Source: Yinghuangia seranimata (GTDB lineage Bacteria; Actinomycetota; Actinomycetes; Streptomycetales; Streptomycetaceae). Taken from it: a stretch of DNA of 64,000 nucleotides. Below the pieces are notes generated by a model. The model did no database searches. It was given only the letters and a program-made list of their open reading frames with translations, and was not told the DNA's origin. The stretch lies in assembly GCF_029953285.1 (NCBI RefSeq), contig NZ_JASAOI010000031.1, positions 91,814 to 155,813 of the forward strand. Reading direction: 5' to 3'. Below, one piece after another: positions 57,541-64,000 of the stretch (position 1 is the first letter of the stretch; each line of letters begins with the position of its first letter). Both the position numbers and the translations under genes were made by a program.

Positions 57541-57598
57541 TGTGGACAACTCGGGAAGGCCTTCACCCTCCCGACTGATCGTCGTGGAGTTGTCCCCA
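57541..57598. promoter_or_regulatory. Two DnaA-box-like sites
   Basis: TGTGGACAA at 57541-57549 is the exact complement of the Streptomyces DnaA box TTGTCCACA. TTGTCCCCA at 57590-57598 differs by one base and has the opposite orientation. Confidence 0.45.
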
Positions 57599-57705
57599 GA
57601 ACTCACTCGTTCGGCGGCTCGGGGGCCAACTCGCCGGTCGCGGCGCGTGCATCGTTGACCGCACTCCGCCGCGTTCGTCAGCGCGGCCGACGAGGGGAGC
57701 GAACG

Positions 57706-58344
57706 ATGATTCCGGCACGTGAGCACGGCACCTCCGCACTCGCCGAGCTCGACGACGACCTGGCCGTCGCGGCCACCGCAGGGCAGGGCCTGGTGGCCGT
57801 GTCGCGAGCGCTGCGGCTCGCGTTGCGGGCCGTCGAGTCGTGGCGGGCGGATCCGGCGCGCAGCGGCTGCCTGTGCCGGGCCGCCGAGGAGATCCGTGTC
57901 GCGCTCGCGCTCGTCGACGGCCTCACGCCGGCCCGCCTGCGCCGCGCCGCGACCTGGACCGGGCCGGTGGACGACCTGCTGCTCTACCCCGTCAGCGCGG
58001 TCGCCCGCCTGCTCGGCCGCGCCGCGCGCGTCCTGCAGTCGGTGGCCCGCGGCGGCCTCCCGCAGGACCGCCCCGGCCTGATCGGCGCGCTGCTGGACGA
58101 CGAAGGTCGCGCCCAGTGCCGTACCGCCTGGGAGAACACCTTCCACGCGCTGATCCGCCTGCGCGCGGTGCAGGAGTCGGCGACCTGGTTCTCCGACTCG
58201 GCCGCCGACCCGTGGCTGCTGCTCGCCGCCGAAGCGCCGCCCCGGGCGCGGTGCGAGCAGTGCGTCCCGACGTCGCCGCGTGTGCCGGTCGGCGGCGCCA
58301 AGATCATCCCGTTCCCCCGACGCCCTCCGACCAGCACGGGCTGA
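57706..58344 (+). CDS. Uncharacterised helical protein upstream of hen1-pnkp
   Basis: A 212-aa soluble protein I do not recognise. It is predicted mostly helical (SALAELDDDLAVAATAGQGL, then several Ala/Leu/Arg-rich helices), with a Cys pair RCEQC near residue 185 and the C-terminal signature GAKIIPFPRRP. The ATG at 57706 has GGGGAG about 8 nt upstream, and codon usage is normal. Two decayed copies of its C-terminal region lie on the opposite strand just upstream, so the family seems to duplicate and decay here. It precedes the Hen1/Pnkp operon in the same direction with a 175-bp gap. A role linked to RNA repair is possible but unproven. Confidence 0.65.
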   Translation: MIPAREHGTSALAELDDDLAVAATAGQGLVAVSRALRLALRAVESWRADPARSGCLCRAAEEIRVALALVDGLTPARLRRAATWTGPVDDLLLYPVSAVARLLGRAARVLQSVARGGLPQDRPGLIGALLDDEGRAQCRTAWENTFHALIRLRAVQESATWFSDSAADPWLLLAAEAPPRARCEQCVPTSPRVPVGGAKIIPFPRRPPTSTG

Positions 58345-58519
58345 CCTCGTCGTCGGCCGGAGGCGGCGCTGCTCCGCCGGCACCGTCGCCCCCGGCCGCC
58401 GTCACGCCGGTGGTTCGGAGCGAAGCGGCAACCGGGGGTTCGGGGTTCGGGCGAGGACGGGGGTGGTGGGTGGGGAAATCTGTGGAGGCGGCGGGTCGGG
58501 GGCGTTCATACTCCATCGG

Positions 58520-60157
58520 GTGTTCCTGACGATAGCCACCACCCGACGACCGGCCACCGAGCTCGGATTCGTGCTGCACAAGCACCCTGACAAGTCGCAG
58601 CAGTTCAGCGCGTCCTACGGGACGGCGCACGTGTTCTACCCCGAGGCGGGGGAGGAGCGGTGCGAGGCGGCGCTGTTGCTCGACGTCGATCCGATCGCGC
58701 TCGTGCGCGGCACGAAGAAGGGCCTGACGCCCGACTTCGCGCTCGCGCAGTACGTCAACGACCGGCCCTACGCGGCCTCGTCGTTGTTGGCGGTGGCGCT
58801 CGGCGGGGTGTTCCGCACCGCGATGCAGGGGCGGTGCGTCGCGCGGCCCGAGCTCGTCGACGAGGTGTGGCCGCTCGAGGTGTCGGTGCCGGCCGTGCCG
58901 TCGCGGGGCGGGGCCGGGCTCGTGCGCGCGCTGTTCGAGCCGCTCGGATGGACGGTCGAGGCCGAGCCGCTGCCGCTCGACGAGCGGTTCCCCGAATGGG
59001 GCGACTCGCGCTACGTCCGCCTCACGCTCACCGGCTCGCTGCGGGTCTCGGACGCGCTGCGTCACCTCTACGTCCTGCTGCCGGTGCTCGACGACGCCAA
59101 GCACTACTGGGTCGCGCCCGACGAGGTCGACAAGCTGCTGCGTGCGGGCGACGGCTGGCTGGCCGCGCACCCGGAGCGCGCCCTCATCGCCCGCCGCTAC
59201 CTGTCGCGGCGCCCGGGCCTGACGCGTACCGCGCTGGAACGGCTCGCCGAGATCGACGACGCGCGGGTGGAGGACCTCGACAACGCGATCCCGGAGGAGG
59301 CCGAGGACGGCGACGCGGAGGCCGGGGCGGTTGGTGAGAGCGGTGCGGCCGATGGTGCCGGCGCGGTGCCTGCCGACGAGCACGCCGTTCCCGCTGTGGG
59401 GCCTGCCGCCGATTCCACCGCCGAGCCCGCCGAGGCCAAGCCCCCCACGCTCGCGGCGCTGCGGCGCGACGCGATCCTCGGCGCCCTGCGCGCGGCCGGT
59501 TCCGCGCGCGTGCTCGACCTGGGCTGCGGCGACGCGAAGCTGATCGGCGCGCTGCTCCAGGACAGCCGTTTCACGGAGATCGTCGGTGTCGACGTCTCGG
59601 TGCGGGCGCTGACCGTCGCCGGCCGCCGCCTGCGGTTGGACCGCATGCACGAGCGGCAGCGTGCCCGCGTCAAGCTGATGCAGGGGGCGCTGACCTACAC
59701 CGACGCGCGGCTGGTCGGCTACGACGCCGCCGTGCTGTGCGAGGTGATCGAGCACGTCGACGAACCCCGCCTGCCCGCGCTGGAGTTCGCGGTCTTCGGG
59801 GCGGCGAAGCCGGGCGTCGTCGTCGTGACCACGCCGAACGTCGAGTACAACGTGCGGTACGCGCCCGAGGAGGAGGGCGGCCACGGGCTCGCGCCGGGCG
59901 CGATGCGGCACGGCGACCACCGCTTCGAGTGGGACCGCGCGCGGTTCCGGTCCTGGGCCGCGGAGGTCGGGGAACGCTTCGGCTACGGCGTGGAGTTCGC
60001 CCCGGTCGGCGACGACGACCCCGAGGTCGGCCCGCCGACCCAGATGGCCGTCTTCCACGCCGGCGCCGCCGCGCCCCGGCCCGCAGGCCCCACCGCCGCC
60101 GACCACGCCACCGAGCACACGACCGAGCACACCACCGACAAGGACGTCCCGGCATGA
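58520..60157 (+). CDS. hen1: 3'-terminal RNA ribose 2'-O-methyltransferase Hen1
   Basis: A 545-aa bacterial Hen1. The N-terminal half (about residues 1-245), starting VFLTIATTRRPATELGFVLH, is the domain that binds and activates the Pnkp ligase module. An acidic/Ala-rich linker (about 255-310) follows. The C-terminal methyltransferase has the SAM motif LDLGCGDAK (332-340) and the metal-binding residues of Hen1: CEVIEH (Glu408, Glu411, His412) and His467 in HGDHRFEW. It methylates the 2'-OH at the break before ligation. The GTG at 58520 matches family starts but has no Shine-Dalgarno; CATACT at 58507-58512 could be the -10 of a leaderless transcript. Confidence 0.92.
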   Translation: MFLTIATTRRPATELGFVLHKHPDKSQQFSASYGTAHVFYPEAGEERCEAALLLDVDPIALVRGTKKGLTPDFALAQYVNDRPYAASSLLAVALGGVFRTAMQGRCVARPELVDEVWPLEVSVPAVPSRGGAGLVRALFEPLGWTVEAEPLPLDERFPEWGDSRYVRLTLTGSLRVSDALRHLYVLLPVLDDAKHYWVAPDEVDKLLRAGDGWLAAHPERALIARRYLSRRPGLTRTALERLAEIDDARVEDLDNAIPEEAEDGDAEAGAVGESGAADGAGAVPADEHAVPAVGPAADSTAEPAEAKPPTLAALRRDAILGALRAAGSARVLDLGCGDAKLIGALLQDSRFTEIVGVDVSVRALTVAGRRLRLDRMHERQRARVKLMQGALTYTDARLVGYDAAVLCEVIEHVDEPRLPALEFAVFGAAKPGVVVVTTPNVEYNVRYAPEEEGGHGLAPGAMRHGDHRFEWDRARFRSWAAEVGERFGYGVEFAPVGDDDPEVGPPTQMAVFHAGAAAPRPAGPTAADHATEHTTEHTTDKDVPA

Positions 60158-62736
60158 CCACCCGCGACCTCGCGATACCCGACCTGAGCCTCGTCGTCCT
60201 CGTGGGCACGACCGGCGCGGGCAAGTCGACGTTCGCGCGCACGCACTTCAAGCACACCCAGGTGCTGTCGTCGGACTTCTTCCGCGGCATGGTGGCGGAC
60301 GACGAGAACGACCAGGCCGCGTCGAAGGACGCGTTCGACCTGCTGCACCACGTCGCGGGCAAGCGCCTCGCCGCGGGCCTGCTGACCGTCGTCGACGCGA
60401 CGAACGTCCAGCAGAAGGCCCGCGAGCAGCTCGTGGCGATCGCCCGGCGGTACGACGTGCTGCCGGTGGCGATCGTCCTCGACGTGCCCGAGGACGTGTG
60501 CTTCGAGCGCAACGCGACCCGTCCCGACCGCGCACACCTGCCGCGCAACGTCATCACGCGCCAGCGGAAGGACATGACGCGCTCGCTGCGGCACCTCCAG
60601 CGCGAGGGGTTCCGCAAGGTGCACCACCTGCGCGGCTCGGACGAGATCGCCGAGGCACGCATAGCGCTGGAGAAGCGCTACAACGACCTGAGGCATCTGC
60701 CCGGCCCGTTCGACATCGTCGGCGACATCCACGGCTGCCGCGCCGAGCTCGTGACGCTGCTGGGCGAGCTGGGGTACGCGGTCGCGCACGACGCGGAGGG
60801 CCGTGCCGTCGACGCCGTGCACCCCGACGGCCGTACCGCCGTGTTCGTCGGCGACCTCGTCGACCGCGGCCCCGACACGCCAGGTGTGCTGCGCCTCGTG
60901 ATGGGCATGGTCGCGGCCGGCAACGCCGTGTGCGTGCCCGGCAACCACGAGAACAAGCTGGTGCGCGCGCTCAACGGCCGCAAGGTCAGCGTCACCCACG
61001 GCCTCGCCGAGTCGCTCGCGCAACTCGAGGGCGAGAGCGAGGAGTTCCGCCGCCAGGTGGTGGAGTTCTGCGAGGGCCTGGTGAGCCACTACCTGCTCGA
61101 CGGCGGCGCCCTCGTGGTCGCGCACGCGGGTCTGCCGGAGCGCTACCACGGCCGTACCTCGGGCCGGGTGCGCAGCTTCGCCATGTACGGCGACACGACC
61201 GGCGAGACGGACGAGTACGGCCTGCCGGTGCGCTACCCGTGGGCCGAGGAGTACCGCGGCCGCGCGACGGTCGTGTACGGGCACACGCCGATGCCGCGTG
61301 CCGAGTGGGTCAACAACACCATCTGCCTCGACACCGGCTGTGTGTTCGGCGGCGCGCTGACCGCGCTGCGCTACCCGGAGCGGGAGCTGGTCGCGGTGCC
61401 GGCCGAGAAGGTCTGGTACGAGCCGGTGCGCCCGCTGCGGTCGGACGCGCCGGGCGGCCGCGACGGCCGTCCGCTGGACCTGGCGGACGTGCTGGTGCCG
61501 GACGACCCGATGGGCCGCCGCGTCGTGGAGACCGCCACGGGCGGCCGGGTGATGGTGCGCGGCGAGAACGCCGCGGCCGCGCTCGAGGTGATGAGCCGGT
61601 TCGCGATCGACCCGCGCTGGCTGGTGTACCTGCCGCCGACGATGGCGCCGTGCGCGACCTCGCCGCTGCCGGGCCTGCTGGAGCATCCGGCGGAGGCGTT
61701 CGCGCAGTACCGCGAGGACGGTGTCGCGCAGGTCGTGTGCGAGGAGAAGCACATGGGCTCGCGCGCGGTCGCGCTGGTGTGCCGCGACGAGGCGGCGGCG
61801 CGGGACGCGTTCGGGGTGGCCGAGGGTGGGGGGACGGGCGCGTTGTGGACGCGTACCGGCCGCTCGTTCCTGCCGACGCCGGAGCTGACCGAGGGCTTCC
61901 TGGCCCGGCTGCGCGCGGCGGTGGACGCCGCCGGGCTGTGGGACGAGCTGGACACCGACTGGCTGCTGCTGGACGCAGAGCTGATGCCGTGGTCGGCGAA
62001 GGCCGTCGAGCTGCTGCGCCGCCAGTACGCCGCGGTCGGCGCGGCCGCGACGACGGCCCTGCCGGAGGCCGCGCGGGCGCTGGCCCGGGCGGCCGGGCGC
62101 GGTGTCGAGGTCGGCGGGCTGGCCGGCGCGGTCGGCCTCCGGGAGGCGAACGCGCGGGCGTTCACCGAGGCGTACGGCCGGTACTGCTGGCCGGTCGACG
62201 GCCTGGAGGGCCTGCGTTTCGCGCCGTTCCAGGTGCTGGCCGGGCGCGGCAAGGAGTTCACCGGCGAGGGGCACGACTGGCATCTGGCGCTGGCCGACCG
62301 GCTGGTGGCGGCGGACCCGACCGGACTCCTCGCCCCGACGGGGCGCTTGGTGGTGGACGTCACCGACCCGGAGCAGGTCGCCGCGGGTGTCGCGTGGTGG
62401 GAGGCGCTGACGGCCTCCGGCTGCGAGGGCATGGTGGTCAAGCCGTTGGCGGGGGAGGCCGCGCGTCCGGCGGGCTCGCGCGTCCAGCCGGGGGTGAAGG
62501 TCCGCGGGCCCGAGTACCTGCGGATCATCTACGGGCCCGACTACGACGTGCCGGAGCACCTGGCGCGGCTGAAGAACCGGCACCTCGGGCACAAGCGCTC
62601 GCTGGCGCTGCGTGAGCACGCGCTGGGCCTGGAGTCACTCGCCCGGCTCAGCCGCGGCGACGGGCTGTGGCGGGTCCACGAGGCGGTGTTCGCGGTGCTG
62701 GCGCTGGAGTCGGAGCCGGTCGACCCGCGGCTGTGA
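60154..62736 (+). CDS. pnkp: Polynucleotide kinase-phosphatase-ligase Pnkp
   Basis: An 860-aa three-domain RNA-repair enzyme. The 5'-kinase has P-loop GTTGAGKST (residues 18-26). The 2',3'-phosphatase is a metallophosphoesterase with GDIHG (190-194), GDLVDRG (233-239) and GNHE (263-266). The C-terminal adenylyltransferase has motif I EKHMGSR with Lys532. The ATG at 60154 overlaps the hen1 stop (ATGA), so the two subunits are co-made; in characterised systems they form a heterotetramer that heals, methylates and seals RNA cut by ribotoxins. All catalytic motifs appear intact. Confidence 0.95.
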   Translation: MTTRDLAIPDLSLVVLVGTTGAGKSTFARTHFKHTQVLSSDFFRGMVADDENDQAASKDAFDLLHHVAGKRLAAGLLTVVDATNVQQKAREQLVAIARRYDVLPVAIVLDVPEDVCFERNATRPDRAHLPRNVITRQRKDMTRSLRHLQREGFRKVHHLRGSDEIAEARIALEKRYNDLRHLPGPFDIVGDIHGCRAELVTLLGELGYAVAHDAEGRAVDAVHPDGRTAVFVGDLVDRGPDTPGVLRLVMGMVAAGNAVCVPGNHENKLVRALNGRKVSVTHGLAESLAQLEGESEEFRRQVVEFCEGLVSHYLLDGGALVVAHAGLPERYHGRTSGRVRSFAMYGDTTGETDEYGLPVRYPWAEEYRGRATVVYGHTPMPRAEWVNNTICLDTGCVFGGALTALRYPERELVAVPAEKVWYEPVRPLRSDAPGGRDGRPLDLADVLVPDDPMGRRVVETATGGRVMVRGENAAAALEVMSRFAIDPRWLVYLPPTMAPCATSPLPGLLEHPAEAFAQYREDGVAQVVCEEKHMGSRAVALVCRDEAAARDAFGVAEGGGTGALWTRTGRSFLPTPELTEGFLARLRAAVDAAGLWDELDTDWLLLDAELMPWSAKAVELLRRQYAAVGAAATTALPEAARALARAAGRGVEVGGLAGAVGLREANARAFTEAYGRYCWPVDGLEGLRFAPFQVLAGRGKEFTGEGHDWHLALADRLVAADPTGLLAPTGRLVVDVTDPEQVAAGVAWWEALTASGCEGMVVKPLAGEAARPAGSRVQPGVKVRGPEYLRIIYGPDYDVPEHLARLKNRHLGHKRSLALREHALGLESLARLSRGDGLWRVHEAVFAVLALESEPVDPRL

Positions 62737-62760
62737 CGGACCGCCGGGACCGGCGGGGGT

Positions 62761-62795
62761 ACGGCCCCGATCCGCGTGCGGGTCGGGGCCGTTCC
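62761..62795 (+). terminator. Terminator after pnkp
   Basis: A 14-bp stem (62761-62774 and 62779-62792, ACGGCCCCGATCCG) with one G-U pair and loop CGTG, 24 bp after the pnkp stop. Confidence 0.75.
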
Positions 62796-63108
62796 GCGCT
62801 GTCCGGGCAGGGGTTACCGGCGTACGGATTGGGTATCGATCGTCCCTGATGTCGGGTTTCCGGGGTATTGCTCTGGGCCGTACGGCCCGCCGGGGTCGGG
62901 CCGCCCGGCCATCGGATTGGAGTCGTCCGCCTCAGGAGTGAGTGGTGCGCGTCGCGACAAGATCGCAGATGAGGGGATTGCCGGTACTCTGTGCGAAAGC
63001 CAAGAAATCCGGACAAATCTCATCGCACAGGTCTCCAATGACGTGGGCCTCCGCAGCGCGCTCCTTGCGGTCGCGAAGGCTCTGCGTCGATTCCCCGGGA
63101 GGATCGAG
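62796..63108 (+). other. Intergenic leader of the APC permease gene
   Basis: A 313-bp stretch; the part 62930-63108 is AT-richer than coding DNA and open in two frames. One of these (GTG at 62938) is in frame with the permease, and another (GTG at 62945, AGGAG at 6 nt) ends on the permease ATG. Codon composition is unlike neighbouring genes, so I treat it as an untranslated leader, possibly regulatory. Confidence 0.45.
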
Positions 63109-64000
63109 ATGAGCCACGCACCGGCTCCTTCGGACGCGACGACCACAAAGGTCGCGCCGACGGAACCAGGAGGAGCCGAAGCCGCCGGAACACTCGGCCT
63201 TCCCCAGGCCACCGCCCTGGTCGTCGGCGGTGTCATCGGAACCGGCATCTTCCTGCTGCCGGCCACCCTCGCCAAGTACGGCACGGTCTCGATCCTGGCC
63301 TTCGGGCTCGTGTCGGTCGGCGCGATCCTCATCGCGATGATCTTCGGGAAGCTCGGGGCCCGCATCCCGGCGTCCGGCGGCCCGTACGCGTATGCCCGCG
63401 ACGCGTTCGGCGAGTTCCCCGGCTTCCTGACCGCGTGGTCCTTCTGGCTGACCGCCTGGATCGGCAACGCCGGCATCGCGGTCGCCTGGGTCGGCTACGT
63501 CAACTACTTCCTGCACTGGGACTCGACGATCGGCAAGATCGTCATCGCCCTGGTCGGCCTCGCGGTGCCCGCCCTGGTCAACCTCTCCGGCGTCAGGAAC
63601 ATGGGTGCCTTCCAGCTCGTGACCACCGTGCTGAAGTTCGCCCCGCTGCTGTTCGTCGCGATCGTCGGCCTGTTCTTCGTCAGCAGCGTCAACTTCGGCC
63701 CGTTCAACGCCGACGGCGGCAGCGTCATCGGCGCGCTGCAGACCTCCGCCGCGCTCGTCGTGTTCGCCTACTCCGGCATCGAGGCCGTCGCCGTCGCCGC
63801 GGAGAAGGTCCGCGACCCGGAGCGCAACGTCGGCCGCGCCTCCGTGTTCGGCTGCCTCGCCTGCGCCGGCGTGTACATGCTGTCGACCGTCGCCATCATG
63901 GGCAACGTCCCGCACGACCAGCTGGTCGACTCCACCGCGCCGTTCTCCGACGCGCTCAACAACATGTTCGGCGGCAGCGCGTGGGGCGGCGTGATGGCCG
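63109..64000 (+). CDS. Amino acid permease (APC family), 5' part
   Basis: The first 297 codons of an amino-acid/polyamine permease that continues beyond the window. After a 25-residue polar start, LGLPQATALVVGGVIGTGIF gives the unwound first helix (GxIGTGIF) of the APC fold. The segments GARIPASGGPYAYARDAFGE, TAWIGNAGIAVAWVGY and FAYSGIEAVAVAAEKVRDPERN resemble AdiC-type arginine/agmatine or basic amino-acid transporters. The ATG at 63109 has GGGAGGA 5 nt upstream. Substrate cannot be fixed from this fragment. Confidence 0.87.
   Translation, partial: MSHAPAPSDATTTKVAPTEPGGAEAAGTLGLPQATALVVGGVIGTGIFLLPATLAKYGTVSILAFGLVSVGAILIAMIFGKLGARIPASGGPYAYARDAFGEFPGFLTAWSFWLTAWIGNAGIAVAWVGYVNYFLHWDSTIGKIVIALVGLAVPALVNLSGVRNMGAFQLVTTVLKFAPLLFVAIVGLFFVSSVNFGPFNADGGSVIGALQTSAALVVFAYSGIEAVAVAAEKVRDPERNVGRASVFGCLACAGVYMLSTVAIMGNVPHDQLVDSTAPFSDALNNMFGGSAWGGVMA

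Noticed and set aside
55022..57541. Long minus-strand open frame of over 800 codons
   Set aside because: It lies mostly antisense to the TRAM methyltransferase gene, has Arg/Pro-rich composition typical of GC-shadow frames, and no ribosome-binding site. Only short pieces resemble the C-terminus of the 57706-type protein, and those are in changing frames.
62945..63112. 55-codon ORF with AGGAG overlapping the permease start
   Set aside because: Codon composition (AGA, GGA, TTG, GTA, CCA) is unlike this genome, and the residues are Arg/Ser-rich without pattern. Kept only as part of a possible leader.

Overview
The window is about 73% GC-rich DNA with dense, mostly high-GC3 genes, many GTG starts and frequent 4-nt ATGA/GTGA overlaps. 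It carries a marker set typical of Streptomyces and close relatives: SepH, CutR/CutS, an NsdA-like regulator, DUF485-ActP and several actinobacterial DUF proteins. It reads as a chromosomal segment of a streptomycete-type actinomycete. I see no rRNA, tRNA, CRISPR array, insertion sequence or prophage.

Layout. 1-13.6 kb: the 3' end of topoisomerase IV subunit B, a DUF485/ActP acetate-uptake pair, a sucrase/ferredoxin-like protein, a stand-alone HD hydrolase resembling ppGpp hydrolases, topoisomerase IV subunit A, a DUF2630 protein, a catalytic/non-catalytic pair of M16 peptidases and a CtpE-like P-type ATPase. 13.6-29.6 kb: a PsuG-like protein lacking catalytic residues, a VOC protein, a lipoprotein, a GNAT plus NDP-forming acyl-CoA synthetase fusion (Pat type), a DUF5998 protein with an alkaline-phosphatase-superfamily enzyme, a 28-aa microprotein, a sulfurtransferase, a possibly split gene, SepH, a membrane protein with a Pro/Ser/Thr tail, an aldonolactone-oxidase-like flavoprotein, coproporphyrin ferrochelatase and SuhB. 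29.7-40.4 kb: a 57-aa protein, cutRS, an acyl-ACP desaturase behind a strong palindrome, a NatAB-type exporter, DUF4193, DUF3093, an SDR, a thioesterase, dUTPase and DUF3710.

40.5-55.1 kb is dominated by potassium. It holds a complete kdpFABC operon headed by an extra 27-aa membrane ORF, then kdpDE. After an OB-fold protein, a DUF3159 protein and an NsdA-like regulator come two RCK (TrkA/CeoBC-like) proteins divergent from a KimA-like APC permease. The order suhB, DUF4193, DUF3093, dut, DUF3710, OB-fold, DUF3159, ceoC/ceoB, APC, TRAM-methyltransferase matches, as I remember it, the mycobacterial Rv2701c-Rv2689c order. The kdp genes lie within that block.

55.3-64 kb: a TrmA/RlmD-family 23S rRNA methyltransferase; about 1 kb of decayed DNA holding two remnants of a gene family whose intact member lies at 57706; a cluster of CTGAGTA heptamers and DnaA-box-like sites; a Hen1/Pnkp RNA-repair operon; and the 5' part of an amino-acid permease. 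Much of the window is conserved core. The accessory-looking part is 56.7-62.8 kb. Family names are assigned by reading motifs, without database searches.
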